64,000 bases of DNA from Acidobacteriota bacterium. GTDB taxonomy: Bacteria > Acidobacteriota > Blastocatellia > Pyrinomonadales > Pyrinomonadaceae. The position numbers and the translations under genes were made by a program. The first letter of the stretch is position 1, and each line of letters begins with the position of its first letter. The stretch spans positions 434,001 to 498,000 of the forward strand of contig JADJWI010000001.1 in NCBI GenBank assembly GCA_016716435.1, given 5' to 3'. The notes under the pieces are model-generated. The model saw only the letters and a program-made list of their open reading frames with translations. It searched no databases and had not been told where the DNA came from. Shown piece by piece: positions 9,148 through 19,951 of the stretch.

Positions 9148-9355
9148 AAGTCTAGGAAGTCTTGGAAGTCTAGACAGTCTGGGATGTCTGGAATGTCGGG
9201 GAGTCTTATTGGCTCAAGAAGTCTTTGGTGCCTCGGTAGTGAAGGTGATTTGTCATTCACGACATCCTGGACATCCTAGACTGACAAGACTTCCTAGACT
9301 AAAAAGGACTTCCTAGACTTCCCAGACATCCTAGACTTCCTAGACTTCCGAGACT
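9148..9355. repeat. 9-base tandem repeats in two facing, reverse-complementary arms
   Basis: The left arm (about 9149-9208) is a run of degenerate 9-base units close to AAGTCTAGG. The right arm (about 9261-9355) is a longer run of units close to ACTTCCTAG, the reverse complement in another phase. About 50 bases of non-repeat sequence separate them. As RNA the arms could pair in many registers into one long imperfect hairpin. The block fills the whole gap between fabI and the LOG gene, so it may act as transcript end or insulator. Confidence 0.85.
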
Positions 9356-9360
9356 GATTT

Positions 9361-10167
9361 ATGGCTGAAACTGACGCGAACAAACCGAAGAAGAACAAAG
9401 ACCTTCACAAGCCTCCTGAGCCCAAGACCGTGGCCGAGGCAAAGAAGCGCCAGCAGGAGCCGGGCTATTGGCAGTTGACGGACGATGAGGTCCTTCTCCG
9501 CTCGCCTGAGCCGGAGGATGAATATAAGACGTCCGATTCGTGGCGCGTTTTTCGCATTCTCGGCGAGTTCGTTGACGGGTTCGACAATCTTTCGACCATT
9601 ATCCGCGGTGTGTCCGTTTTCGGCTCGGCTCGTACCCGCGAGGACGATCCGATGTACATTGCCGCCCGCGAAACGGCCAAGCTGCTCGCCGAGTTGGATT
9701 TTGAGATCATCACTGGCGGCGGCCCCGGAATCATGGAAGCCGCGAACCGCGGCGCATTTGAGGCAGGCGGCGTTTCCGTCGGCTGCAACATCGAGCTTCC
9801 ATTTGAGCAATCGGCCAATCGGTACCAGACCAAGTCGCTCTCCTTTAAGTACTTCTTCGTCCGCAAGACGATGTTCATCAAGTACAGCAACGCTTACATC
9901 ATCTTCCCCGGCGGGTTCGGTACGATGGATGAACTATTCGAGGCATTAACTCTTATCCAGACGCGAAAGATCCGCAACTTTCCGGTCGTGCTTTTTGGGT
10001 CGCAATATTGGCAGGGAATGCTCCAGTGGATCACGTCGATGATGCTAAATGAGCGGAACATCAGCCCCGAGGACCTGAACCTGATCCACCTGACCGATTC
10101 TCCGCAGGACGCCGTGGACTTTATCGTCAAAACATGCGGCGATGTTGAAAAGAAGCACAAGCTATAA
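9361..10167 (+). CDS. LOG-family (TIGR00730-like) Rossmann-fold protein
   Basis: The 268-residue protein has the two diagnostic motifs of the lysine-decarboxylase-like/LOG fold: GGGPGIMEAANRGA and PGGFGTMDELFEAL. These form the nucleotide-binding and catalytic site of cytokinin riboside 5'-monophosphate phosphoribohydrolases; in bacteria the physiological role is often a nucleotide hydrolase. A Lys-rich tail of about 40 residues precedes the domain. It begins directly after the 9-base repeat block and overlaps the convergent cutA gene by six bases. Confidence 0.85.
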   Translation: MAETDANKPKKNKDLHKPPEPKTVAEAKKRQQEPGYWQLTDDEVLLRSPEPEDEYKTSDSWRVFRILGEFVDGFDNLSTIIRGVSVFGSARTREDDPMYIAARETAKLLAELDFEIITGGGPGIMEAANRGAFEAGGVSVGCNIELPFEQSANRYQTKSLSFKYFFVRKTMFIKYSNAYIIFPGGFGTMDELFEALTLIQTRKIRNFPVVLFGSQYWQGMLQWITSMMLNERNISPEDLNLIHLTDSPQDAVDFIVKTCGDVEKKHKL

Positions 10168-10473
10168 GCCGACCGAATCCTTCACCCAACTAAGATATCC
10201 GTCCGAAACGTAGCTCGCCGGTATCGCGACGATCTCCGGCTCGTCGTAGCTGTGGTTAGCGTCGATGTAGCTTTCAAGCTCACCGTAGCGCTCGGCGACC
10301 GTCTTGATCAGCAGCAAATATTCGCCGTCCTCTTTCACTTCGTCTTTCCAGCGATAAACCGACGTCATCCGCGGCAATACCTGGACGCAGGCGGCGATCC
10401 GGTTCTCGACAATGCCTTTGGCGAGTTGCATTCCTTCTGCCTCATTCGGAACTGTTGTCATTACAACGATCAT
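10162..10473 (-). CDS. cutA: Divalent-cation tolerance protein CutA
   Basis: The 103-residue protein has the ferredoxin-like CutA1 fold, recognisable from VMTTVPNEAEG, the RIAACVQVLPRMTSVYRWK stretch and the closing PEIVAIPA segment. Family members are trimers implicated in copper/divalent-ion tolerance. Length is typical. It is convergent with the LOG gene (six-base overlap) and lies upstream, in the opposite sense, of the gyrA terminator. Confidence 0.9.
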   Translation of the reverse strand: MIVVMTTVPNEAEGMQLAKGIVENRIAACVQVLPRMTSVYRWKDEVKEDGEYLLLIKTVAERYGELESYIDANHSYDEPEIVAIPASYVSDGYLSWVKDSVGL

Positions 10474-10503
10474 AGGCTCGATTATATCTGAATCCCTTCC
10501 ACG

Positions 10504-10535
10504 AAAAAGGGCCGCTCGGAGATCCCGAACGGCCC
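10504..10535 (-). terminator. Rho-independent terminator after gyrA
   Basis: Read on the minus strand, the sequence GGGCCGTTCGGGATC-TCCGAGCGGCCC folds into a GC-rich stem and is followed by five T residues. It lies 23 bases past the gyrA stop codon. Confidence 0.75.
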
Positions 10536-10557
10536 GTACTTCCCTATCGACGTAGAA

Positions 10558-13095
10558 CTATTCTTCGCCTTCTTCCGCAGCCAAAAGCGTTGCGGATGTG
10601 ACGCAGTCGCCGTCGTCGCAGCGGATCAGCATCACGCCCTGAGCCGACCGGCCCGTTTCGCGGATCTTATCAACTCCGAGCCGGATCAGCTTTGCCTGCT
10701 GCGTGATTATCATTATCTCGGAATCATCCTCGACCGGAAACGCCGAAATGACCTTGCCGGTCTTCTCGGTCGTCTTCATATTGATGACGCCGATGCCGCC
10801 ACGCTTCGTCAGCCGATAGTTTGCGACCTGCGTTTGCTTTCCGAATCCGTTCTCCGAAACCGAAAGGATCTTCTGATCACCTTCGGGAGAGACGGCACAA
10901 ACCGAAACGACATAATCGCCATCGCGAAGGTTAACACCGCGAACGCCGCGGGCCACGCGACCCATCGGCCGGACGTCCGTTTCATTAAAACGAACCGCCA
11001 TTCCGTTGTGCGTCGCGATGAAGATCTGCTGTTTTCCATCCGTCCGGATGACATTGAGCAGTTCATCGCCTTCGTCAATATTGATGGCATTTATTCCCGT
11101 GACCCTGATGTTCTGATAATCCGAAAGCAATGTCTTCTTGATCACACCGTTTCGCGTCACCATCGTCAGGTAAACTTCCTCTGTAAAATCGCGAACCGGC
11201 ATCACCGCGACAAGCTTTCGCTCCATCGAGATCTGAACGAGGTTGACGACCGCCTTTCCGCGAGCCGCTGCTGCAGCCTCGGGGATCTCGTGGACCTTGA
11301 TCTTATAGACCTGGCCGTCCTCGGTGAAGATCATCAGGTAGTCGTGGGTCGATGCCGTGAAAATATGCTCAACGAAATCTTCGTTCTTCGCCGTCGCACC
11401 GAGCCTTCCCTTTCCACCGCGGCCCTGCCGTGTGTAGGTCGAGACCGCCGTACGCTTGATGTACCCGGCCTTTGTCACGGTAATCGCGACCTCTTCATCT
11501 GGGATCAGATCCTCGATCTTGAACTCAACGCCGGCATCGACGATCTGCGTCCGCCTAGCGTCACCGAACAGCCTCCTGACCTCGAGCAGTTCATCGATGA
11601 TCACCTGCTTGAGCACGCTATCGTTCTCAAGGATATTCTCGAGTTCTGCGATCAGCTTAATGATCGACTCGTATTCGTCAAGGATCTTCTGCCGCTCAAG
11701 GGCCGAAAGCCTGCGAAGCTGCAGGTCAAGGATCGCCTGTGCCTGAATATCGGTAAACGCAAGACTGTTGATGATCTTCCGAAGCTCTTTCTTGAACTCC
11801 TCCTCGCCTTTGCCGCCCGCGATACCTCGCCATTTCTTGACCTCTTCAAGCGTCTCAAAATTGGCAGTCATCCACTTCTTGGCCTCATCGACCGACCGCG
11901 AATTGCGGATCAGCGGAATGATGTAGTCAAGAGCGTCGATCGCCTTATTAAGGCCTTCCAAAATATGCGCCCGGGCCTGGGCCTTGCGAAGTTCGAACTG
12001 CGTCCGTCGCGTTACCACCTCTCGGCGGAAGGCAACGAAGCACTCGAGCATCTCCTTGAGCGTAAGCACTTTCGGCTGCCCGTCGACGATCGCAATACTA
12101 ATGATGCCAAACGAGGACTGGAGCGGTGTCAGCTTATAAAGCTTGTTTAGGATCACCTGCGGGATCGCATCGCGCTTCAACTCGATAACGATCCGCATGC
12201 CTTCGCGGTTCGATTCGTCCCGGACCTCAGAGGCTCCCTCGAGCCTTTTCTCGTTCATCAGCTCAGCGATCTTTTCGATAAGCCTCGCTTTGTTGACCTG
12301 ATACGGTATCTCCGTAATGACGATCGCGTCGCGTTCACCGCGGCCGATCTGATCGATCGCCGCCTTGGCACGCATCTGAATAACGCCGCGGCCCTCGCGA
12401 TAAGCTTTGTGTATCTCCTCGCGGCCATAGATAAATCCGGCGGTCGGAAAGTCGGGGCCGGGAACGATCTTGATAAGCTCGTCAACCGTCACTGTCGGGT
12501 TCTTGATGACCGTAATCGTTGCATCGAGAATCTCGGTGAGGTTGTGCGGCGGTATCTTCGTGGCCATACCGACCGCAATTCCCTCCGATCCATTCACCAG
12601 CAAAAGCGGTATCTTTGTCGGCAGAACTGACGGCTCGGAAAGCGTATCGTCGTAATTCGGGTGAAAATCGACCGTCTCCTTTTCGATATCCGCGAGCACA
12701 TCGTCGCTCAGCTTTTGGAGCCTGACCTCGGTGTAACGCATCGCCGCCGGATTGTCGCCGTCGATCGAGCCAAAATTGCCCTGGCCATCGACGAGCGGAT
12801 AGCGCATCGAGAAGTCCTGGGCCATCCGGACGATCGAGTCGTAGATCGCCGAGTCGCCGTGCGGGTGATATTTACCCATCACGTCACCAACGGCACGTGC
12901 GGATTTCCTGTATTGCTTGCTGGACGTGTTCCCTGCCTCGTACATTCCGTAAAGAATGCGGCGGTGAACCGGCTTAAGGCCATCGCGGACGTCCGGGAGC
13001 GCCCGTCCGATGATGACGGACATTGCATAATCGAGATACGACCGGCGCATCTCATCGTCAATATTTATTTGTTCTCGTTCGAGTAATGAGTCCAT
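10558..13095 (-). CDS. gyrA: DNA gyrase subunit A
   Basis: This 845-residue protein is full-length for the family. The N-terminal breakage-reunion domain has the catalytic Tyr121 (RYTEV), the [11 protein letters not shown] segment, and the quinolone-resistance region [10 protein letters not shown]. There Ser82 and Asp86 match the drug-susceptible Ser83/Asp87 of E. coli. The C-terminal beta-pinwheel follows, with a GyrA-box of the form QGRGGKG rather than QRRGGKG. That box is needed for DNA wrapping and supercoiling, so this is gyrase and not ParC. It is transcribed alone, with a terminator downstream and a divergent PilZ gene upstream. Confidence 0.98.
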   Translation of the reverse strand: MDSLLEREQINIDDEMRRSYLDYAMSVIIGRALPDVRDGLKPVHRRILYGMYEAGNTSSKQYRKSARAVGDVMGKYHPHGDSAIYDSIVRMAQDFSMRYPLVDGQGNFGSIDGDNPAAMRYTEVRLQKLSDDVLADIEKETVDFHPNYDDTLSEPSVLPTKIPLLLVNGSEGIAVGMATKIPPHNLTEILDATITVIKNPTVTVDELIKIVPGPDFPTAGFIYGREEIHKAYREGRGVIQMRAKAAIDQIGRGERDAIVITEIPYQVNKARLIEKIAELMNEKRLEGASEVRDESNREGMRIVIELKRDAIPQVILNKLYKLTPLQSSFGIISIAIVDGQPKVLTLKEMLECFVAFRREVVTRRTQFELRKAQARAHILEGLNKAIDALDYIIPLIRNSRSVDEAKKWMTANFETLEEVKKWRGIAGGKGEEEFKKELRKIINSLAFTDIQAQAILDLQLRRLSALERQKILDEYESIIKLIAELENILENDSVLKQVIIDELLEVRRLFGDARRTQIVDAGVEFKIEDLIPDEEVAITVTKAGYIKRTAVSTYTRQGRGGKGRLGATAKNEDFVEHIFTASTHDYLMIFTEDGQVYKIKVHEIPEAAAAARGKAVVNLVQISMERKLVAVMPVRDFTEEVYLTMVTRNGVIKKTLLSDYQNIRVTGINAINIDEGDELLNVIRTDGKQQIFIATHNGMAVRFNETDVRPMGRVARGVRGVNLRDGDYVVSVCAVSPEGDQKILSVSENGFGKQTQVANYRLTKRGGIGVINMKTTEKTGKVISAFPVEDDSEIMIITQQAKLIRLGVDKIRETGRSAQGVMLIRCDDGDCVTSATLLAAEEGEE

Positions 13096-13308
13096 TTGAT
13101 AGGGTTCAGGCGATTATTTTGCTAAACATTACAAAACAATGTAAAAAGTGCTGGATTTTTTCACTGCTTGATGCTATCTTTGATTTTACAGGCGGGGAGC
13201 CTGAATCGCAATCCACGCCCCGTCCCATCTCCGGCCCGTCCCGACCTGCGAACACTCCTTGGTTCACGTCCTTCTTTCCCGGAGACCACTGCCTGAAAAA
13301 CCGTAAAG

Positions 13309-14079
13309 ATGTCAGAAGTTGAAGTTGAAAAGGACCAACGTAGGATCCAGCGCTATTCGCTCGCCCTTCCGGCCCGTGTCGAGGTGAAGGTCGATGAGAA
13401 ATTTACCTGGAACGAGGTCACGCGTATCGAGGATGTTTCGGCGTTCGGTGCGGGGTTTACGCTTACCCGGCCGGTAAAACGAGGCCGTTTGCTTTCGATG
13501 AGCGCACCCTTGCCCCGGCAGCTCCGGTGTTTTGATTTTCTTGAGCCTCAATACAGGGTTTGGGCGCTTGTTCGTCGGTGCATTCCGCTCGGGCACAACC
13601 CTGTTGCACAAAAATACGGTGTAGGCGTCGCGTTCATCGGGAAAACACCGCCCTCTAGTTATCTCGAAAACCCTTCAAAACTTTATGAGATAAGCTCACG
13701 CGAAGATGGAGGCCTTTGGATGCTTACCGACGCAGCTTCAAATCCAGATGAGAACGATCTGCCCTCGTACTTGCGAAGGCACACACGCTTCTCTATACCT
13801 GAGTCGCTTCTCCTCGAAGTCCTTGACGAGAACGGCGATGTCGTGGCCAGCGAAGTGACCGTAACCGAGAATGTCAGCCTTGGTGGAGCCGCAGTTTTTA
13901 CGTCTTTCAAGGCTGAGACAGGTTCATTCCTGCGGGTAACGAGCGACCGACATAATATCACCATCATCGCTATCGTCCGCGGCCGCCGTTTAGGCCCGGA
14001 TGGCGTGGTAAGGCTCCATATCGAATTTGTCGACAGAATGTTTCCGCTAGAAGGCATTGAGGTCGAAGCCGCCTTCTAA
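13309..14079 (+). CDS. PilZ-domain protein, first of a tandem pair
   Basis: The 256-residue protein contains a degenerate N-terminal PilZ-like half (RRIQRYSLALPARVE ... DVSAFGAGF) and a better-preserved C-terminal PilZ domain (RRHTRFSIPE ... ENVSLGGAAV). PilZ domains bind cyclic di-GMP through an RxxxR arginine motif and a D/N-x-S-x-x-G motif; the second copy has both. It is soluble and probably an effector of surface behaviour such as pilus motility or exopolysaccharide. A paralogue follows after about 48 bases. Confidence 0.8.
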   Translation: MSEVEVEKDQRRIQRYSLALPARVEVKVDEKFTWNEVTRIEDVSAFGAGFTLTRPVKRGRLLSMSAPLPRQLRCFDFLEPQYRVWALVRRCIPLGHNPVAQKYGVGVAFIGKTPPSSYLENPSKLYEISSREDGGLWMLTDAASNPDENDLPSYLRRHTRFSIPESLLLEVLDENGDVVASEVTVTENVSLGGAAVFTSFKAETGSFLRVTSDRHNITIIAIVRGRRLGPDGVVRLHIEFVDRMFPLEGIEVEAAF

Positions 14080-14127
14080 ATTCAGCATTGCCGCTATTAA
14101 ATGTATCCCCTTATGTCCGGAGGTAAA

Positions 14128-14895
14128 ATGTCCGCAACCCAAACTGAACCCATCGTAGAGATCATTTCTGAAGATATCATCGACGATTCTCAGCCCGCCG
14201 TCCTTAACGCCGTTGTTAAGAGCAAATCGAAAGACAGCGAGAGTTGGAAAGAGGTCGCCGATGTTGTTAGTTATTCGCCGACCGGTGCCGGGTTCTATAT
14301 GGCAAGGCAAGTTAGTCCCGGCCAGTTGATCTCACTAATGCTACCGCTTCCCGCGGAGATGCGTTGTTATGACCATGACAAAGAGTTTTATAGGGTCTGG
14401 GGCGTCGTTCAGTTCTGCCAAAAGTTAAACGGAGAAGATAACGAGTCTTACCACATCGGGGTCGCCTTCACCGGAAAGAATGCTCCGCCGTCCTACAATG
14501 AAGATCCGGAGCGTCATTTCCGAATTTGCGGAATGAATACCGACGGACTTTGGAGGATAGAGCCGGCAAAGGCCGCGTTCAAGATCCGTCGTGACGTCCG
14601 CTTTTGGCAGTCGATCGAATGCTATGTTGCCCTCGTTGATAAAGAAAAGAAGTCGCTGAGCGGAGCCAAGTCGGTCACCGAAAACGTCAGCAAGAGCGGT
14701 GCGGCCGTCTTTTCAACACTCGATGTAAACGTCGGCGACCGCGTCAAACTAATTTGCGAACCGCACGACTACTCAGGACTCGCAATAGTCTGTAACCGCC
14801 AAAACGCAAAGGACGGCCGCATGCGGCTTCACCTGAACTTTGTTGACGCAAAGTTTCCGGTCGAGAACCTGAAACTCGTCGAAGCGAAGAACTAG
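14128..14895 (+). CDS. PilZ-domain protein, second of a tandem pair
   Basis: This product of about 255 residues is clearly related to its upstream neighbour. Both share the N-terminal half with its LPLP--MRC/LRC-----YRVWG region and HIGVAF/YGVGVAF strand, and a C-terminal PilZ half (here RRDVRFWQSIE ... ENVSKSGAAVF). I prefer ATG 14128 to ATG 14101 because GGAGG lies four bases before it. The tandem arrangement suggests recent duplication of a c-di-GMP receptor. Confidence 0.8.
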   Translation: MSATQTEPIVEIISEDIIDDSQPAVLNAVVKSKSKDSESWKEVADVVSYSPTGAGFYMARQVSPGQLISLMLPLPAEMRCYDHDKEFYRVWGVVQFCQKLNGEDNESYHIGVAFTGKNAPPSYNEDPERHFRICGMNTDGLWRIEPAKAAFKIRRDVRFWQSIECYVALVDKEKKSLSGAKSVTENVSKSGAAVFSTLDVNVGDRVKLICEPHDYSGLAIVCNRQNAKDGRMRLHLNFVDAKFPVENLKLVEAKN

Positions 14896-14915
14896 AAAAA
14901 AGAAGACTTGGGAGG

Positions 14916-16515
14916 CTACGGCTGACGCTGCAAATTCGCATTTGCGGCCAATCGCCGGGCCTCTCTTATTTTTTGGATCTCTTCTCGCGTCAACGGACGG
15001 AAGTTGGCGTCCGGAGTTTGGGGCGGTATCGGAGGCCGCCGTGGCCGAAGCCTTGGGTCATTCGGTCTCATTCGGCGAAACTCGAACGAATTGGCATCCA
15101 GCAAACGGTTGCCTATATAGACCTTGTCGCCTTCGATCACGATCCGTTCACTTTCGAGATTCTCGAGACTTTCGAGCGTAACATTTCCCTTGGGCTGTTA
15201 CTGAGCGCCTGGAACGTTGCCCTCGGCGTCCGCTCGGGCTGCGTGCTCATCCTCGGCTGTGTTAGCTTGCCGCCGGTCCGATTCACCGCTGCCTTCGACC
15301 TGATTCGAACCCACGGCATTTGCGATATTTGCTGTCAGCGGCAAAGCTGTCTGCCCGGGTTCAGATACAGGGACCTCCGGCACGGAAAACTCTGAATACG
15401 AAACCACCCCCGCAACGATAACGCCTGCCAACAAGAGAGCCCCCAAGCCGCCCGCTGCGTAAACGAACCGACGCTTCCCGGTCGGAGCTTCTGTGCCGGC
15501 CCCGATCGTCTCCGGGATCGATCGGAGTTGGGTAAGCTGGCTGACGTTTTCGGGCATGACTGCCGTCAGAGCCTCCGTGCTCGCGGCAACATTCGCCGTG
15601 TTTTCCGGCAAGAGCCTCGTCGTTTCAGCGTGGATCGCCCGGCTATTTCGGCCTGTTCTGGCTGCCTGGCCGCGTCGAACTCTGCAAAATTCTGATGCGT
15701 CGCGAGCATCTCGCGCATCTGGCGGGCACTCTGCGGCCTGAGGTCGGCGTTCAGGTCCATCGTCATCGATAGAACCGCAGAAAGCCCCGGCGGGACATTT
15801 GGGTTTAGCTGGCTCGCAGGCTCGAGCGGGTCCGGCCTTTCCGATAGCACCGACATCGCCCGGGTGAGCGCGTCCTCGGGCGGCACCTCGGTCAGGAGGT
15901 GATAAAGCGTCGCGGCGAGCGAGTAGAGATCGCTTCTCGGGTCCGTTCCGGTTCCCTGGATCTGCTCGAGCGAAGCGTAGTTGCGTGAATACCCGAAAAT
16001 GCTCTTGGTGGTGGACTTCCGCCCATCTCGCTCGGATTGCCCTTTGCGAGCCCAAAATCTAGCAAGATGATCTGGCCTTTTGGCGTTACCTTTAGGTTCT
16101 GCGGCTTGATGTCGCGGTGGATGACCGGGCTTTCCTGATTATGCAGAAACTCAAGTGCATCGAGCAATTGCTCTGCCCATTTGATCACTTGATCGACCTC
16201 GAACGGCTTTCCCTGATCTTCGAGTATGCAGCACAGGTCCTCGCCGGGAATGAATTCCATCACGATGAACTGGCCTTCATCCTCGACAAAATGATCGCTA
16301 ACGCGAGGAAGTGCAGGATGCTTGAGGCTGTTCAGCAGGCGTGCTTCGCGCTCGATCGCTCGGCGATAGTTGTCGTCCATGCAGAGCGTTTGCTTGATCG
16401 CCACCGTACTTCCAAAGCGTTCATCGACGGCAACAAAAACCGCGCCCATTCCGCCCTGGCCGATCTGCTTTTCGACCCGGTAGCGTCCCTGCAAGATCTT
16501 TCCTTTCTCGATCAT
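14916..16515 (-). pseudogene. Membrane Ser/Thr protein kinase, two frameshifts and an in-frame stop
   Basis: From 16515 the first frame gives a PknB-type kinase start: [26 protein letters not shown] and LLDFGLAKG. At about 16012 one missing base breaks it; restoring a T on the plus strand yields [11 protein letters not shown], the family pattern. A second frame then runs through [20 protein letters not shown] to STLKR, breaking near 15620. A third frame continues with a Pro/Ala-rich linker and one membrane helix (VYAAGGLGALLLAGVIVAGVV) and stops at 15198. The same frame stays open past that TAA to 14916, and CAA-to-TAA would explain it. It is probably a regulator sensing envelope signals. Confidence 0.8.
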
Positions 16516-16612
16516 CAGCTATCCCAAAACGAACCGAACGGCAGTTTACTACGCACCCGTCTTTTTTTCTATACGCGAAAGAGGCGTCATTGTTCTGCCT
16601 AAGCCCTCACCG

Positions 16613-17491
16613 CTAATGCGAAAACCAATCCGCGGTCATATCGCACCATAGGGCGAGCCCCTGCCAACGGCCGTACCTTCTGTAATGTTGCGCGATCTTC
16701 TTGTCGGTCGGCGGTCGGTTCCGATTATGCTTTTCCGCGAAGCGGCGCGGAGCCACGAATCAAGTGCCAGCCCGTCGTATCTTCCCAACAGTTTCAAGAG
16801 ATGCTCGGCTGCGTATGTCCCGATGCCCTTAACTTTCAAAAGCTCCTTTTTCATTTCCGGAGTCGGCAGATCGGACAAAAGCCACGATTCAGGGTCGATC
16901 TTTCCCGAAGCAACGCCCTCGGCGATCTCGGCAAGATAATCAGATCGGTAACCGGCCCGGATCTCAGTGCGAGAAAGTCCGGGCTCTTTGCCGCCATCGC
17001 CTCAGCCGTCGGAAACGCCCGAAACCGCTCTGCAAGACATCCCAAGACTTTCAGTGAGATTGAAACCATCTTACGGGTCAGCGACCACGAACAATTCGTC
17101 GTGCAAAGCGTTTTTATCAGGTCTTCGAACACGGTCGCCGACCGAAGCACCCGCCCGGCCCCAAGATCCGCGGTCCAGGCAAGGCCTGGGATCGCTCGAC
17201 GCGAATTCATAAAACTCGTCAAACGCCTCATCTAAGCGCAGCATCCGGCCGACGGTGGTGATCACCGCCTCCTCGGCAGATTACCCGGTGCGATCACTTT
17301 CAGCCGCTCTTTTGACGGCGATATCGTCAATGTAGCCGCCTTTTTCCCATCGATCGCGAAGGTATAGCGGAGTTTTCGAGCCTCACCGTCAAAAGAGAAC
17401 GGCGGCAGGTCGTACCAACCATGCCCGCAAACGGCACGCTCAAAGTGCAGGCCCGCCGGGGTTTTCAGATAAAAGGTTCTTTTTCACGCAT
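16613..17491 (-). pseudogene. AlkA/OGG-type HhH-GPD DNA glycosylase, five indels
   Basis: Stitching frames restores a protein of about 290 residues: an N-terminal domain (FYLKTPAGLHFERAVCGHGW), a middle region (RMLRLDEAFDEFYEFASSDPR, then KTLCTTNCSWSLTRKMV), and the helix-hairpin-helix with catalytic Asp (LKVKGIGTYAAEHLL ... LALDSWLRA). Breaks are needed near 17475 (T-run short by one), 17282, 17187 (extra base), 16970 and 16730; the restored end is the stop at 16613. Members remove alkylated or oxidised bases. Each recovered segment is well conserved, so single-base consensus errors or very recent decay are likelier than old decay. Confidence 0.75.
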
Positions 17492-17737
17492 TGAATCGTA
17501 TCTCGCTGAAAAAAAACAAACCGCAAATCTTCGTCCAAATTGCCGCTTTAGGCGTCTAACATTCGTCTGACAGGCGAACCACGAAGAAAATTTTGCGGAG
17601 ACCGTAAATATTCGTTGTTTCTTTCTAAGAGAGAGTGTAATATTTCGTTACCCCATCCATACACTACCGAACAGTTAGGTCAGCCCAGGGTTCTTTAGCA
17701 AATCAAGGATTTCTTTCGCAAGAAGGGAGGTCGAATT

Positions 17738-19946
17738 ATGAAGTGTCGCGTGTCCGGGCCAAAGCGTCCCGTGTCCTTAACTGCAGCCTTGCTAATAGGG
17801 TTGTTTGCGTCGTTAAATCTTTTTGGTCAAATTGACCCAAACCCAAATTCTCCGGTTCCGGTGCTTTTAAGTCAGGAAGACTCGACCCGAGCCTTGGCTG
17901 AGTATGCCGAGGAACGCAGAGACAGCAAACGCCAGCCGTTTGCCGAGACAGCATTCCCGCTGAACGCCAAGGTAAACCTCTACGTCACCAACATCGATCT
18001 GATGGAAGGCGAGGGGGCTAATGCCTTTCGCGTTTATCTCGAAGACTCGCAGAAGCGGCAGTATCGCGTCCCGGTCGTCGATCTTCAGCCTTCTGAATAT
18101 CAAAAGGGAGTGTATCGGGTAACGATCTATCTCCGCGATGAACTCGGATTTTGGGAGCAGCCCGCCGCCAATGGCGATGTGCTTGTCCGGCTGACGTGGC
18201 GTGGGCTTTCGAGCAACCGCGTTCGTTTGGGGCTCGGAAAGACCGGCGGTGAGATAAAGGACGATCCGGGCTCGCAGCCGATGCCGCTTTCGCGGGCGGC
18301 GTCGTTCATGACCGGTGCTGAGCCGCCGACCTCTGAGTACGTCGGCTATCGCTGGTCCGGCGACCGGATGCGTTTTCTCCAGCAGGCGACCTTCGGTGCT
18401 GACCGTTCGCTCGATGACCGCATTCGCCGAATCGGCCTGCGGACGTACCTTGCCGAGCAATTCGAAGCACCGTATCCGTCGCTCGTGAATCCCTATCCGA
18501 ACATTCCGCTCAAACACATCGACAGCAACAATGCGACCCTCGGTTGCGGTATGTTTGCTGATGGAACCGCTGAACGCCGGATCTGTAACCGCGACCACTA
18601 TACGCAGTATCCGCTTCAGAATTGGTTCTTTAAGGAAGCTCTCTATGGCGAGCCTCAGCTTCGCCATCGCGTTTCATGGGCTCTCGGCCAGATCTGGGTG
18701 GTCTCGGGCGTCGATACACAGCAATCAAGCTGGATGATCGCCTACCATAAGATCCTGAGCCAGCACGCCTTCGGTAATTATCGCGACCTTATGCGCGATA
18801 TGACGCTCAACCCGGCCATGGGCAACTACCTCGACATGGTCCGCAGCACGAAGAACAACCCGAACGAGAATTACCCGCGTGAGATCCTGCAGCTTTTCTC
18901 GGTCGGCCTCTTTATGCTCAATCAGGACGGGACGCTGATGCTTGATGGCAATAATCAGCCGATCCCGACCTATGACCAATCGACCGTCGATAACTTCACC
19001 AAGGTGATGACGGGCTGGACGTTCTGCAACGTCGGCTGCCCGAATTCGGCTCCGAGCATCGTCAACTACAAGGATCCGATGATCCTTAACCAAAATAACC
19101 ACGACATGACGGCAAAGACGCTGCTTGCCTATCCGAATGCCGTTAACCAGAATATTCCCGCCGGGCTCAACGGCAACACCGAGCTCGAACTGGCACTCGA
19201 CAACATCTTCTATCACCCGAACGTTGGCCCGTTCGTCAGCAAACTCCTGATCCAGCACCTGGTCACGAGCGACCCGACACCGGCTTACGTCGGACGCGTT
19301 GCCGCCGTTTTCAACAACAATGGATTCGGCGTCCGAGGCGACCTGAAGGCTGTCGTCAAGGCGATCCTTCTTGACCCCGAAGCACGCGGCGACGTCAAGA
19401 CCGACCCGAATTTCGGCAAGCTCCGTGAGCCGGTTCAGCTTGTCACAAACGTGCTCAAAGCATTTGACGTCAAGTCCGCCAACCTGACCCAGCAGTCGGA
19501 TGGCGTTGTGAACGGCCTGACAAGCCCGCTCGGGCAGAGCGTCTTTTATTCGCCGACGGTGTTCAACTACTTCCCGCCGGACTACACCATTCCCGGCACG
19601 GCTCTGAACGGACCCGAGTTTGGGATAATGACCACCGGCACAGCGATCGGAAGGCTCAATGTCTTCAATACGATGGTCTATAACCGCATCAATGGCGGCA
19701 CCGAGAACTTCCCGCAGGGGACTTCGCTCGACCTCACCGAAATGGAAGCGCTCGCCGCTGATCCGACCGGCAACCTGCTGCTTGATGAGCTGAACAAGCG
19801 TCTGCTCCATTACACGATGTCGCCGCAGATGCGGGCAACGATACTTCCGGCCGTGACCGCCGTCTTCGGCGGCAACTCCCCGTGCCCGAGCACAAGCAGC
19901 AATCTATTTGGTCGCGACCTCGTCGCAATTCCAGGTACAGAGGTGA
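17738..19946 (+). CDS. Secreted DUF1800 protein (frame lost near its 3' end)
   Basis: The protein has a signal peptide (SLTAALLIGLFASLNLFGQ), a beta-rich N-terminal region, then the DUF1800 domain, with the family's FLQQATFGADRSLDDRIRR opening, RVSWALGQIWV and NYPREILQLFSVGLF. As written, the frame runs into the next gene. In the +1 frame the true C-terminus is visible (AIYLVATSSQFQVQR) ending at TGA 19944-19946, five bases before the next ATG. A single extra base at about 19861-19865 explains this. AGGGAGGT lies seven bases before ATG 17738. Function is unknown; the DUF1800/DUF1501 pairing is a recurring two-gene unit. Confidence 0.85.
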
Positions 19947-19951
19947 GAAAG

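Noticed and set aside
9148..9355. A CRISPR array
   Set aside because: Units are 9 bases, contiguous and degenerate, without unique spacers, and no cas genes are near.
10834..12150. A 438-codon frame opposite gyrA
   Set aside because: It is a shadow of the gyrA codon pattern; GyrA is complete and well conserved on the minus strand.
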